This document shows positions 1 through 12,058 of a DNA stretch of 64,000 nucleotides, in pieces. The position numbers and the translations under genes were made by a program. The stretch is from positions 43,586,001 to 43,650,000 of the forward strand of contig OZ231128.1 in the NCBI GenBank assembly GCA_965153355.1. Direction: 5' to 3'. Within the stretch, counting starts at the first letter, position 1; each line of letters opens with the position of its first letter. Source of the stretch: Flaccisagitta enflata. Its lineage: Eukaryota; Chaetognatha; Sagittoidea; Aphragmophora. The notes beneath the pieces were generated by a model. The model was not told the DNA's origin. It saw nothing but the letters and a program-made list of their open reading frames with translations, and made no database searches.

Positions 1-1818
1 TTTGAGAGACGCAGCTGAAAATAACCGTACCCACCCTCAAACCGACCAAATCACCCTCAAAAGTCGCCATTCACCTACAATGGTTTGAGAGACCCGCAGC
101 AAAAATAACCCGTACCCACCCTCAAACAGAGACCAAAATCACCCTCAAAAGTCGCCATTCACCTACACAATGGTTTGAGAGACCCATAGCCAAAGAAATA
201 ACCCATTGTGTACCCACCCTCAAACCGACAAAAATCACCCTCAAAAGTCGCCATTCACCTACACAATGGTTTGAGAGACCCGCAGCTAAAGAAATAACCG
301 TACCCACCCTCAAACCGACCAAAATCACCCTCAAAAGTTACCATTCACCTGCACAATGGTTTGAGAGACCCGCAGCTAAAGAAATAACCCGTACTCATAC
401 CCCTCAAACCGACCAAAATCACCCTCAAAGTCGCCATTCACCTACACAATGGTTTGAGAGACCCGCAGCTAAAGAAATAACCCGTACTCATACACAGCCC
501 TCACTGAGTGAGGAAGGCCTTCTCAAAAAGTCTTCATTCACCTACACAATGGTTTGAGAGACCCGCAGCTAAAAGAAATAACCCGTACCCACCCCCTCAA
601 ACCAACCAAAATCACCCTCAAAAGTCACCATTCACCTACACAATGGTTTGAGAGACCACCAGCTAAAGAAATAACCCGTACCCACCCTCCAAACCAAACC
701 AAAATCACCCTCCAAAGTCGCCATTCACCTACACAATGGTTTGAGAGACCCACAGCTAAAGAAATAACCGTTACCACCCTCAAACCGACCAAAATCACCC
801 TCAAAAGTCGCCATTCACCTACACAATGGTTTGAGAGACCCGCAGCTAAGATCGGAAGAGCACCGTGCCACCTCAAACCGACCAAAATCACCCTCAAAAG
901 TCGCCATTCACCTACACAATGGTTTGAGAGACCCGCAGCTAAAGAAATAACCGTACCCACCCTCAAACCGACCAAAATCACCCTCAAAAGTCGCGCATTC
1001 ACCTACACAATGGGTTTAGAGACCCGCAGCCAAAAGAAATAGCCATTACCCACCCTCCAAACCGACCAGAAAATCACCCTCCAAAGTCGCCATTCACCTA
1101 CACAATGGTTTGAGAGACCCACAGCTAAAGAAATAACCCGTACCCACCCTCAAACCGACCGAAATCACCCTCAAAAGTCGCCATTCACCTACACAATGGT
1201 TTGAGAGACCCGCAGCCTAAGAAATAACCCGCACCCACCCTCAAACCGACCAAAATCACCCTCAAAAGTCGCCATTCACCTACAATGGTTTGAGGAACCA
1301 CAGCAGCTAAAAGTAACCGTACCCACCCTCAAATGACCAAAATCACCCTCCAAAGTCGCCATTCACCTACACAATGGTTTGAGAGACCCACAGCTAAAGA
1401 AATAACCCATACCCACCCTCAAACCGACCAAATCACCCTCAAAAGTCGCCATTCACCTACACAATGGTTTGAGAGACCAGCCCTAAAGAAATAACCCGTA
1501 CCCACCCTCAAACCATTAAATCACCTCAAAGTCGCCATTCTACACAATGGTTTGAAGACCCGCAGCTAAAGAAATAACCCGTACCATACACTCAAAACCG
1601 ACCAAATCACCCTCCAAAGTCGCCATTCACCTACACAATGGTTTGAGACACCACCCAGCTAAAGAAATAACCCATTACCCACCCTCCGACAACTAAATCA
1701 CCCTCAAAAGTCGCCATTCACCTACAAAGTTTGAAGACCACAGCTAAAAAGAAATAACCGTACCCACCCTCCAAACCAAGACCAAAATCACCCTCAAAGA
1801 GAATGGCCATTCCTTATA
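1..1818. repeat. ~91-bp satellite array, about 19-20 copies
   Basis: The landmark ATTCACCTACACAATGG recurs at intervals of about 90-93 bases (near 158, 251, 341, 434, 721, 811, 903 and onward to 1712), followed by a TTTGAGAGACC block and a second half that starts CCACCCTCAAACCGACC. Copies differ by many single-base indels, which could be real divergence or unpolished long-read error. The array runs off the left edge and decays after about 1750. Short open frames across it on both strands are artefacts of the repeat. Confidence 0.95.
849..863 (+). other. Illumina-adapter-like string inside the satellite
   Basis: The 15 bases AGATCGGAAGAGCAC match the start of the common Illumina TruSeq adapter. 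They replace the AGAAATAACCGTACCC segment that every neighbouring satellite copy has at this point, and the satellite resumes afterwards with CCTCAAACCGACC. The most likely explanation is adapter carry-over in reads used for assembly or polishing. Confidence 0.75.
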
Positions 1819-1844
1819 CACAAGAAGAGACTACACATGAAAAA

Positions 1845-2023
1845 GAAATAATGTATGTATATGTATATGTATATGTGTATATATATATGTATATATATAT
1901 GTATATATATATATATATGTAATAACATATATATATATATATATATATGTATCAACTAACTTATATGTATGTGTATATGTATGTGTGTGTGTGTGTGTAT
2001 TCTCATGTGTATATATATGTATA

Positions 2024-2090
<67 letters not shown>

Positions 2091-2290
2091 ATATATATGT
2101 ATGTGTATATGTATGTAGTATGTATATATATGCATGATGCAGCAGCTGTGTAGTGCAGCAGCAACCCACAGCAACCTAGCAACCGCTAGCCCACGTGTGT
2201 ACAACCCTTTACAGCCATGTACAATACATGTATGTGTGTATGTGTGTATGTGTGTGTGTATATATGTGTGTATGTGTGTAGCACCATGTA
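1845..2290. repeat. TATG/TATA-rich microsatellite tract
   Basis: Alternating TA and TG dinucleotides with TATG tetramers fill 1845-2130. A TG-rich stretch with TATG interruptions follows at about 2225-2290. Open frames rich in Y, I, T and H here are translations of the repeat. Confidence 0.95.
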
Positions 2291-2330
2291 TGTGCAGCCC
2301 CACACACGAAGATTTGTGTGATATTGTGAA

Positions 2331-2340
2331 NNNNNNNNNN
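2331..2340. other. assembly gap (10 N)
   Basis: A run of exactly ten N. Identical 10-N runs at 9819-9828 and 15645-15654 suggest a placeholder length rather than a measured gap. Confidence 0.99.
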
Positions 2341-2452
2341 TTGGGCACTTTGTCATACCCTGTGGGGAAGAAAATCAAAGGTAGGGGGCAAAAAAAAAAA
2401 AAACACACCATAAATCAAAAGCCATTCAATTTTATACACCCCCGCAGTCATA
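2341..2452 (+). mobile_element. fragment of the hAT-type MITE found whole at 41948-42251
   Basis: It carries the family's internal motif GTGGGGAAGAAAATCAAA and ends with CAATTTTATACACCCCCG, close to the family right end CTCAACTATATACACCCCTG. The left end is lost in the adjacent gap. Confidence 0.55.
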
Positions 2453-2711
2453 CCTCTGTCCCCTTTCTCCACTTCCTCTTTCAACATCTATCGGATTTCG
2501 ACGCTTCTCGTCTTCTTCTGATAAATATCCGATGAAACCGTTTGATTTATGCCTCTCTAAACGACTGTAATTTCATTTTCATTCTAAATTGCCATTCAAA
2601 AATCTGGATTCTATAATCTAGAGCACGATGTTGTAAAACTGGCGACGAGAGACGCGACCTCGTTGGTGATACAATATGCAACACTTTCTAATTATTGCCA
2701 TCCCTCCGCGC

Positions 2712-2745
<34 letters not shown>

Positions 2746-2865
2746 AACAGAGACAGAGACAGAGAAGGCAAATGAAGGATTGGCCTTTTATCTCATTTTG
2801 AAAATCCGGATTACCAAGATCATCTTGTTGTGTCCTGATGATTCTCGTCGGTCATCGCTCTCTTG
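2453..2865. other. AT-rich sequence with a short (GA)n, no gene seen
   Basis: A (GA)n tract with CAGAGA variants lies at about 2721-2765. The rest is unique-looking and has no frame with protein-like content. Confidence 0.6.
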
Positions 2866-3400
2866 ATGTCATTGGACCGATAGAATGATATCTAGACAGT
2901 GGAGGACAGAAACGTCAGGGCAAGGACAATACTATCTTGACGTCATTGATACAACACTGATACAACAACATCATGGCAGTGGAAGACAGTGATGCAATAG
3001 AAAGGGCAATACCTTCTTGACGTCATCAGGCCCAATCCCAGAGCAGTGGAAGACAGTGATGTCTAGGCAATGCTATCATTTCTTGATGTCTTGGAAATTG
3101 CATCAGCCATCACTATTTTGAGGATATTGAGCCAACAACATCAAGGCAGTGGAAGACATAGATGTAATAGAATATTCTCTTGACGTTTTCAGGCCGAAAC
3201 CCAAGGCAGTGGAACGCAATGATGGCCGGGCAATTTCATCACTATCAATTCCAATCAATTTCATCACTATCAGTGGTGCATTTCAACCAATACAACTATG
3301 TCAAGGCGGTGGAAAACAGTGATGTCCAGGCAATGGTACCATTGCTTGATGACAGTAAGGCCAATGCAACTGCATCAAGATAATCACTTTCAAAACGACG
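2866..3400. repeat. degenerate tandem repeat around GGCAGTGGAAGACAGTGATG
   Basis: At least six diverged copies of a block containing CTTGACGTCAT...GCAGTGGAAGACAGTGATG occur between 2870 and 3330. The core GGCAGTG(G)A resembles the GAGGGCAGTGA core of the minisatellite that starts at 3409, so the two arrays are probably one decayed and one recently homogenised version of the same repeat. Confidence 0.7.
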
Positions 3401-3408
3401 TAAGAACA

Positions 3409-3801
3409 TCTGTGCCGTGGAGGGCAGTGAAGATGTCTTAGTGGAGGGCAGTGAAAATGACTCAGTGGAGGGCAGTGACGATGTCTCTGTGGAGGGCAGT
3501 GACAATGTCTCTGTGGAGGGCAGTGACAATGTCTCAGTGGAGGCCGGAGGGCAGTGACAATGTTTCTGTGGAGGCTGGAGGGCAGTGACAATGTCTTTGT
3601 GGAGGACGGAGGGTAGTGACAATGTCTCTGTGGGGGGCAGTGACAATGTCTCTGTGGAGGGCAGTGACAATGTCTCGGTGGAGGGCAGTGACGATATCTC
3701 TGTGGAGGGCAGTGACAATGTCTCTGTGGAGGCCGGAGGGCAGTGACAATATCTCTGTGGAGGGCAGTAACGATGTCTTAGTGGAGGGCAGTGCAGAAAC
3801 A
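3409..3801. repeat. 24-bp minisatellite, about 16 units
   Basis: The unit is GTGGAGGGCAGTGACAATGT plus CTCT (24 bases), with occasional 9-base inserts (GCCGGAGGG or GCTGGAGGG). Because 24 is a multiple of three, every frame repeats an 8-residue peptide, for instance SLPSTETL on the minus strand. No flanking coding signal supports a gene. Confidence 0.95.
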
Positions 3802-3901
3802 TGAGTCAGTGTAGTTCTTATGTCCTCAACATACTAATTTCCACCTCATCGTCTTTTCTGTCGGTTTGTCTGCGTGTCATTCTTTAAAAGCGTTGTTATC
3901 C

Positions 3902-4219
<318 letters not shown>

Positions 4220-4501
4220 GCCTGATCTGTTCCTTTCCCAAATTCCATCGGATTCCATTTGATGATTTGAATAGAGACGAAACTCATTTGCCTTTTATGA
4301 TTTGTTGCCGTCTATTCCTTTTGGGCATTTAGTCGTCGGTTTTTGGTCTCACAGGCCGGTGGCCATGTGGTCGCGATTCATGTGGTCTTAGACGATTTGT
4401 GGTAGCGTGGTTGTGGTATGAAATGATCCATAACGATATACATTTTGCTGATTTGAGTTGCGGTCGATTGGTGGCAGTAAACATGGAATTTATAGAAACA
4501 T

Positions 4502-4725
4502 TCTTAGTCGGCTGCTACGCAACGCTATACCCAGCTTTGTTCGTCCATTTGTCCGTCCCTCCGTCCGTCTGTTGGTCGGTCGGTCGGTCCCCTTTATACT
4601 TGTTGGGCTTTTTTTAGCACTTTGAGCTCACCGCTCCTGCCCAAATGCCCCAGTGACCTTCTCTATCACTTCTCCGGCCCACCCACACGCGACTAGGATA
4701 GCCGTGTATCCGTTGTCTGAAAGCG
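4502..4725 (+). mobile_element. dispersed element family A copy (TAGTCGCG element)
   Basis: It begins TAGTCGGCTGCTACGCAACG, has an internal CCGTCCGTCTGTTGGTCGGT array, then CGCTCCTGCCCAAATG, then ACACGCGACTAGGATAGCCG and TGTATCCG. That is the family A order: end hairpin, GTCY array, middle box, subterminal CGCGACT, end box. A (CTGT)n tract at 4738-4822 follows directly. Confidence 0.8.
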
Positions 4726-4737
4726 TGTCCTTTGATC

Positions 4738-4738
4738 G

Positions 4739-4822
<84 letters not shown>
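4738..4822. repeat. (TGTC)n microsatellite
   Basis: About 20 copies of TGTC/CTGT directly after a family A element. This is the same GTCT motif that family A carries internally. Confidence 0.97.
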
Positions 4823-5091
4823 GCTGACTGGCCAGCTGTATGCCTGAATATCTGTCGGTTGAGCCAAAATATCAAACTTAAAAACCTCCACTTGAAAGCA
4901 AGCACTTATCTGAGATGAGTGATGCTCCTGGACGTTCTACACAACGACTATCTTATACACCAATCATGCAAATACATTTATTGAATCTATGTTTGACAGT
5001 TAAACGCAGTTTTGGCTTTTGCTTAACAGTTAATCGCAGTTTCAAGTAGTTATGGTTTTCAGATTTGCGGTTGGCCCCAATTTTCGCAAAA

Positions 5092-5092
5092 G

Positions 5093-5146
<54 letters not shown>

Positions 5147-5185
5147 TTGTTGTGGTTGTGGTTGTGGTTGTGGTTGTGGTTGTGG

Positions 5186-5240
<55 letters not shown>

Positions 5241-5302
5241 AGTTGTAGTTGTGGTTGTGGTTGTGGTTGCGGTTATGGTTGTGGTTGTGGTTGTGGTTGT
5301 GG

Positions 5303-5349
<47 letters not shown>

Positions 5350-5351
5350 GC

Positions 5352-5383
<32 letters not shown>

Positions 5384-5420
5384 TTGTTGTTTTTGTTGTT
5401 GTTTTTGTTGTTGTTGTTAT
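5092..5420. repeat. (GTT)n microsatellite with (GTTGTG)n blocks
   Basis: About 330 bases of GTT triplets, with two inner blocks of GTTGTG hexamers near 5152-5187 and 5245-5303. Poly-V, poly-C and poly-N frames here are repeat artefacts. Confidence 0.98.
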
Positions 5421-6650
5421 GATAATCCATTTCTATGAGCAGGAGAAGACCTATAGAGCATTCAGATTCGGTCCTTTTAATCAGAAATATGATTATTGCT
5501 TAGTAGCACTCGCTCAAAGAAATAGAAAGCTACCAAAGCACCAGCAAGCGACCATTCTTCCCATCAATCTAACCATTTCTTTCCATGACCACTCCAATAT
5601 ACGTTCCAGAGAATCATTGATATTCCCAATCCCCCCGTTTCTTTTCTACTCTCTTTCCGTCGGTCGGTCGGTACGCGTTTCAGCTTTTGCGACTTCGGCC
5701 CACCAACATACGACCATTAAGTAGACATTTCGTCAATGCGTGCACACAGGCACACGCACATGTACACGCACATGTACACGCATATACACATTCCTTCATT
5801 TGCGTGGACGATTGATGGTCTTTCTTTCTTTTGCCGGTCATGGATTTTTCTCGGCTCGTAAATGCCTGATTTATTCTTTTTTGAATTTTCACGTCTCGAA
5901 GAATCGAAAAGCCGTAAATTGAAATGTCTTGAAAACACGTGTTAATCACGCTTGTGAATGTGTCTTCACGCGTAAATCAAGTTTGTGAATGTTAATTTTT
6001 TTCAATGCAAATTTGATTTTTATGTTAACAGGATATTGATTGGAGGTTGAAGAAGCAAAGAACTGTGTGTGTGTGACCAAGATTACTGGGAATTCAGAGC
6101 TGCGATTGTGATTGATAATCATAGTGTATCAGATCATAGTCGAATCTTTCATTTCTCCGGTGTTTCAATCGTCAGATCTAGGCCATTCTATTTTGTATTT
6201 TACTATACAATGACCGACAACCATTTGATTCGCTTTCTCACTTGTATGTCCGTGCCTTATTGTAGGACAAGCAACAAGTCTGATCGGGTAACGGGCAACG
6301 ATGCTTCCTGACTGCTTTTCCATGTAGTGAAAATTTCACGTTGAGAACTTTTTCTCAAATTGGTTAAAAAATTGCCGCAACTAAGCTAGCTTTTAAAAAA
6401 GACCTATTGGACGTATAGACAGACTGACATGTGGGCAGATGACTAGACGAACAGACCATCTTATTGAATTGCGGGATAAATCTGAAAAAAAAAAATAGCC
6501 AAAAAAAGAGATAAATCGTCCGGCTGGAATGACACTCACGTGAAAATTGTGCCGATGGAAAAAAACATTTTCCTGACAAGGAATTTTCCGGCCATTACTT
6601 TGTTTGTTTGTTTGTTTGTGCTTCTTTGCTTGTTTCTGTTTCAGTTTCTG
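5421..6650. other. unique AT-rich sequence, no gene recognised
   Basis: I see no exon-like frame with convincing splice sites. A small (CACATGTACACG)n patch lies at 5745-5785. Open frames of 60-90 codons have no recognisable domain. Confidence 0.5.
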
Positions 6651-6651
6651 T

Positions 6652-6850
<199 letters not shown>

Positions 6851-7060
6851 GTGTGTGTTATGTGTGATAAATTCTTACGCAACGAGTGTATTTAAGAAAA
6901 TGAGCGTGCAAGAACAAGAGCAGGAACCTTTTACCAAAGGCAAACATGTTTTGTCAGCCAATGAGGGTAAAACTGGTCAGATAAAACCGGTCCGATTCAA
7001 CTTCTCTAATCACAACGATAGAATATTACTGTTATCAGTTGTTTTTTTATTTTTTTTGAC

Positions 7061-7268
7061 TTTTTAGTCGCGTGCTACGCGACTCTACATCCCGGTTTGT
7101 CCGTCGTCCGTCGGTCGGTTTATCGGTCCGTCACAGTTTTATTTCCTTTTTCAAGTTGTTTTTTTATTCCTTGACATGACTGCTCCTGCCCAAATGGTTT
7201 AGGGAGCTCTCATACAGCCCCTGCCCACCCGCGACGCGACTGCGATAGCCGTGTATCCGGCCTTGTTT
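7061..7268 (+). mobile_element. family A element, near full length
   Basis: It starts TTTTTAGTCGCGTGCTACGC; AGTCGCGT-GCT-ACGCGACT is a perfect hairpin. A GTCCGTCGTCCGTCGGTCGG array follows, then GCTCCTGCCCAAATGG, then GCGACGCGACTGCGATAGCC and TGTATCCGGCCTTGTT. It is one of the cleanest reference copies. Confidence 0.88.
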
Positions 7269-7630
7269 GGTCACAAAGATAAGCCTCTTTGCGAAGAAGT
7301 CATAACTTCATGCTCAGTCCCGTTGCAACTGACCTAAAGATTAGATCAATCTAGAAGATCGAAAAAAGTGGACTCTAATTGCGACTTATTAGGTTGGTAG
7401 GTAAGTTGGTTTATTTTTCCTACTGATCAATCAAAAAGTGGCTTGTGGAGTTACGTAATGGAGACAAACGGCTGACTGCTGGAGTTAGGCGCGAATACAA
7501 GTAAAAGAAGATAGTGACGCAAGTTTATGACGATTAAATGAACAATCATTACAAGCAACAACTTAATTAAATTGAATGTGCATCGAATTGAAAAAAAAGA
7601 AAAAGTGTCAAAAAAGGATGTGACCTTTAT

Positions 7631-8090
7631 AGTCGGGTGCACGCGACTCTAGAACTTACCGTGTCGGGGCATCCATCGGTCCACCGGTCCATCACATTTT
7701 TAGAATTTCAAAAATGTGATGTTAGAATTTTGACTTTTAAGGTAAATGAAGGTACTTTAGGGTACTTTTGGGTACTTTAGGGTACTTAAGTTACTCTAGC
7801 TACTTAAATTAAGGTACTTTTGGTCATATTCCGGTTTTGTCCGTTATTTTTTGTTATTGGTGGTTATTTTCGGGTATTTTCGAGTACTTTCGGGTACTTT
7901 TGGATACTTGAAGGTAAGTCAGGTGTTGTAAGGAAGGAAGGAAGGAAGGGAGGAAGGAAGGAAGGAAGGGAGGAAGGAATGAAGGAAAGAAGGAGTGAAG
8001 AAAGTAATGGAAGGAAAGGAAGGAGGGAAGGAACGAAGGGAGGAGTATGTAATTAAAACGGAGCACGCGACTGTTGGCCTGTTGGGCTAA
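7631..8090 (+). mobile_element. family A element expanded by internal minisatellites
   Basis: The left end GTCGGGTGCACGCGACTCTA and GGTCCACCGGTCC array are present. The middle is replaced by a GGTACTTTTG-type decamer array (7741-7905) and a (GGAA)n tract (7927-8045), before GCACGCGACTGTTGGCC at about 8060. The end resembles the subfamily ending CGACTTGTAAGGTGTTGGCC seen at 14512 and 50195. Confidence 0.65.
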
Positions 8091-8099
8091 AACTCTAAA

Positions 8100-8233
8100 A
8101 CTTGATACGTTCGTTATGTAATTATGTAATGTAATTACGTTATTATGTTATTATGTTATTATGTTATTATGTTATTATGTTATTATGTTATTATGTTATT
8201 ATGTTATTATGTTATTATGTTATTATGTTATTA
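8100..8233. repeat. (GTTATTAT)n 8-bp tandem repeat
   Basis: About 12 units of GTTATTAT. The palindromic MITE that follows has inserted into this tract, which resumes as TATGTTATTATTC after it. Confidence 0.95.
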
Positions 8234-8810
8234 CAGGGTCTTCAATCTCGACTGGGAAAAAATGTTAAGCTTTTGCTCTCAGCTGCTTCTTCTCACTAGT
8301 CTGGAATTTGTTTTTTTTTTATAGAACTATGTTTGACGTCTTTTGTTTCAAAATTTCATTAGTCTGTGTTCATACTTTGACCACATCATCAATTTAAAGA
8401 AAAACAAGCATTTTCAGATATAGCTCAATTTAGCTTCAGTTCATCAAAACTGTTTTTCTTTGATTTGCTTTTATTTCTCACTGGATTGAGCAGCAAATAT
8501 CAGATTTGTCTCAGTTGAAGATATCTTTACGAATTTTAATTTGAGACTATTTTAGTATTTGTAGCTCAAACTGATCAAAAATGAGGGATAAACGTTTTGA
8601 TAAAAAAAGGATAAATCAAGCTTCAGCCAGAAATACTTGTTTGATTTCAAATTGATGTTGTGGACAAAATATTTGACACAGACCAATACAATTTTGACAC
8701 AATAAACGTCAAACATAGTACTATAAAAGAAAACAAATTTCAGACTAGTGAGAAGAAGCAGCTGAGAGCAAAAGCTTAACACTTTTTCCCAGTCGAGATT
8801 GAAGACCCTG
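8234..8810. mobile_element. palindromic MITE 1, Tc1/mariner-type (577 bp)
   Basis: The left end CAGGGTCTTCAATCTCGACT and the right end are inverted copies with about 95 nearly identical bases. Weaker inverted similarity continues towards the centre, so almost the whole element is a long imperfect palindrome. It is flanked by TA on both sides, as expected for Tc1/mariner insertion. No transposase frame is present, so it is non-autonomous. Confidence 0.88.
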
Positions 8811-9006
8811 TATGTTATTATTCAATTATGTAATTATGAAATCATATGTGTAAAAGCTTATGAGAAGAGACAGATATCAGATAATGACGTAAGTTGATGA
8901 TGATTGAATGTCTTTACATTACAAGCAACAACTTCATTAGGCTGAACGCGAAAATTAGAAAAAAGTGAAGAACCCAAAAGGGATGGGAGCTCTTCCAATG
9001 TTTGAT

Positions 9007-9166
9007 GTAGGCCTGTATATAATTGTGTTTTCCCCCTCCACCTTAACTACATTGTTTTATAGCTTTATGGGAAAGAAAATCATAGATTTTGAAACGTCGC
9101 GGGGAAGAAAATCAAAATCAGTGGGGAGGGGGCGGGAATCAAAAGCGACTCAATAATATACACCTG
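9007..9166 (+). mobile_element. diverged hAT-type MITE copy
   Basis: The ends GGCCTGTATATAATTGTG and CTCAATAATATACACCTG are imperfect inverted repeats, and the inner motif GGGGAAGAAAATCAAAA is shared with the element at 41948-42251. No clear target duplication remains. Confidence 0.55.
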
Positions 9167-9720
9167 TGGTTAGATGACATGAAACAGTCTGTCTCAGACA
9201 GATAATGAACATAATGACTTCTAATTTAAGTAATCGGTCGTCAACTCAAATAGTTTTGGCAACATTTCATGTTTCAGCATTGTACAATTAAAACAAGTAA
9301 AGCGATGACGGACGAGTAAAACAGACTCAACTCATTTCCTGAAAATGTTTCTTCTCTTAAACTCTCTTAAAGTTAAAGCATCATGTTTTCAGGTGCTCTT
9401 TCCTAGATCATATATTTACTTGTTATATTTTATACTTTATCTACTCAATTACCAATTTTGGAGAATTACAATGCTCAGATGTACTCAAATCAGTCAGGCA
9501 CCGTTCGAGTTCCCAATTCCAATAGAGTAAAAAAACCAGTTGAGTCAGCATAACATTCAAATTTAAACCAAGGTGCAAGAAATGAGTAAGATCAAAGAAA
9601 TTATAGCTTATACTCCGGCTATATGATGAAGTTTCATTTATCATTCTTATTTATTGATCTTCCTCCACGCCGGTTATGACTGGTTGAGTTTCTTTGAAAA
9701 GAGAAAAATGAAGTTGAAAA
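9167..9720. other. unique AT-rich sequence, nothing recognised
   Basis: No coding, RNA or repeat signal that I can support. Confidence 0.5.
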
Positions 9721-9818
9721 AGAAGGAGAAGAAGAAGAAGAAGAAAAAGAAAAAGAAAAAAAAAAAAGAAGCGCGCTTTGCAATCGACCAACCACTTGGA
9801 CCGACAGATGGACGGACT

Positions 9819-9828
9819 NNNNNNNNNN
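9819..9828. other. assembly gap (10 N)
   Basis: Ten N directly after CCGACAGATGGACGGACT, that is inside an RGAC-type microsatellite, where assemblers commonly break. Confidence 0.99.
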
Positions 9829-9839
9829 CAAGCCATGCA

Positions 9840-10110
9840 TTACAACTAGTCTTGGAGTGGCCCAAATCAGGAGACTGGAATCTGGGCCTTGAGGTTGAGA
9901 TTTGGGCCTTGAGGGTGGGATTTGGGCCTCAAGACTGGGATTTGGGCCTCGAGGTTGGGATATGGCCCTGTCAGAAATGGCCTGGAGGCTGGGGGAGCTG
10001 GGGGAGGGGGGCAACAAGGAGAAGAAGGAGGAGGAGAAATTTCCTCATTGTGTTCTACAAGACATTGCCCCCTTCGCCGCTTCTGCCCAAAAGGATGAAC
10101 AATAATCAGT
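9840..10110 (-). mobile_element. dispersed element family G, partial
   Basis: A ~20-bp array of GATTTGGGCCTCGAGGTTGG type leads into GTGTTCTACAAGACATTGCC and CCGCTTCTGCCCAAAAGG. These are the family G end boxes seen at 10680-10720 and, inverted, at 62390-62430. Confidence 0.65.
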
Positions 10111-10174
10111 GTAAGTACTACGCGAATTAAAAAAAAGACGCTTATTTTAAAGGTGTCTGAAAGTGGGGACGATA

Positions 10175-10760
10175 AACTTCTGCAGAACACAGGGGACTTT
10201 CACTGTCAAGGCCTCCCTTGAGGCTCAAATCCCGGCCTCCAGGCTCAAACCGCCCTATGGGCTCAATTTCCAGCCTCGAGGCTTAAATCCCAACTCGGGA
10301 GGCTTAAATCCCAGCCCCAGTGGCTAAAATCCTAGCCTCTTGAGGCTCAAAATTGCAGCCTCGAGGCTCCAATTCCAGCCTCAAGGCTCAAATCCCAACC
10401 ATGAGGCTCTAATTCCAGCCTTGAGGCTCAAATCCTAGCCTCGAGGCTCAAATTTTAGCCTTGAGGCTCTAATCCTAGCCTCCAGGCCCAAATCCCAACC
10501 TCCAGGCTCAAATCCCAGCCTCCAGGCTCAAATTCCAGTCTCCAGGCTCAAGTCCAAGCCTCCAGGCCCACACAGACGGACGGACGGACGGACGTACGGA
10601 CGGACGGACGGACGGACGGACGTACGGATGGACGGACGGACGGACGGATGGACGGTTGGACGGACGAACGAAAGTCCCCCTGCGTTCTACAGGACATCAT
10701 CCCCTTTGGGGCCGCTGCCCTGCTACCCATCAGCTACAATCACCAACATTTGAAGCAGGG
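10175..10760. mobile_element. family G element with two internal arrays
   Basis: The left end AGAACACAGGGGACTTTC and the right end GAAAGTCCCCCTGCGTTCTA are inverted copies. The right side continues as GGACATCATCCCCTTTGGGG and CCGCTGCCCTGC. Inside lie a ~20-bp minisatellite of AGGCTCAAATCCCAGCCTCC (10205-10570, ~18 units) and a (GGAC)n tract (10571-10665). There is no protein-coding content. Confidence 0.78.
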
Positions 10761-11375
10761 CAACGGGTATCGCTGACCACATTGCCCCTGGGCGACCTGT
10801 TCTGAGTTATTTTTTCTCCTTTTTTGGGCAGCGGCCCCAGAGGGGCCGATCACCGACCTTGACCTATGATTCCACATAGGGTAATTTCATCTTTCAGGCC
10901 TGGAAATTTGCCCTCTCAGGCCTTGAATCTGCTCCTCTCAGGCCTGAAATTCGCCTCCCAGGTCTGAAATTCGCTCCCCAGACCTGAATCTGCCCCCCTC
11001 TCAGACCTGGAAAATTGCCCTCTCAGACCTGAAATCTGCCCTCTCAGGTCTGAAATCTGCCCTCCCAGATTCAAGGCCTGAACGGGCAGATCTCAGGCCC
11101 TCTCAGGCCTGAAATCTGGCCTCTCAGATTCAAGGCCCGAGAGGATAGATTTTAGCCCTAAGAGGGCAGATTTCAGGCCTGAGAGGGCCTGGGGGGGAAG
11201 GATGAACGAACGGACGGATGGATGAACGAAAGTCCCTCTGTGTTCTACAGGACTTCGACCCTTTGGGGCCGCTGCCCTGCTTCCCCTCACTCCAATTCAC
11301 AATCATGCAAAGAAGGGCAACGGGTATCGCTGACCATATATTGCCCTTGGGCGACCTGTTATTTAATGATAAAAC
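10761..11375. mobile_element. family G element, second tandem copy
   Basis: GGGCAGCGGCCCCAGAGGGG at about 10838 is mirrored by GGGGCCGCTGCCCTGC at 11267. Between them is a ~20-bp array of CAGGCCTGAAATCTGCCCTC units in both orientations (10890-11200) and a short GGAC patch. The segment GGGTATCGCTGACCA-CATTGCCC...GGGCGACCTGTT occurs at about 10765 and again at about 11320, so the right flank of the element is duplicated with it. Confidence 0.72.
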
Positions 11376-12058
11376 TGATTTAAAAATTGTTAAAAAAATC
11401 TATAAGAGATAATGATTTTGAAGATTTTCAAATTATCTTTCATTCTAGACCAATCCCAGATCTGTATCTTTAACGGTTTTGAAGCTAGAGCTCTCTAAAG
11501 TGAGACACCATTTTGGTGAATTGCATCATTTTCAAAGGAACTGCAAAAACAAATTTGGCAACATTTTTATTCAAACTAATGCCATTTCCAAACGAAAAAA
11601 GATAGAGATACCAGATTGACGCCAAATGAAAGAGTTTTTCAAGGTCTTCAAAATGGTCTATGATTTTAATTAGTTTTTTTGATTGTCAATGGCGTAATCA
11701 ACCATTCAAAAGTGCGTTTTTTTTTATTCATATAGTATAGGTGTAGATTGATGCCAAAAGAGATGACTCAAAGTGCCACTCCTGATTTTTGCTATTTCAT
11801 TTTATCTTTTTTTGTCAATGATATAGCTGCATCCTAACTTGCCGAAAAAATTTTTTCCAAGTTAGTAGATGTCGACAAGACTGGAAATTACAGCGGAACT
11901 CATGCCTGGAACACCATGATAAAATATCAAGCATAATTGCATATACATTACATCTAAATCTTTTTGTCTATTTCTAAAAGTGAACATTTTAACCAATTTT
12001 GATGTCAAATCATGTACCAAAGTCACATCACCATAACTTGCCATGGTGTGACCCTTAC
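11376..12058. other. AT-rich sequence 3' of protease exon 3; no catalytic-serine exon found
   Basis: I looked on the minus strand for a GDSGGP-coding segment and did not find one. The frame of exon 3 runs on past its splice donor to a stop at about 11862 without protease-like sequence. Nothing else is recognised here. Confidence 0.5.

Noticed and set aside
1-1818. Protein-coding repeats (TFEFER-like frames) in the satellite
   Set aside because: The unit is about 91 bp with frequent indels, frames break every few units, and both strands show equal pseudo-ORFs.
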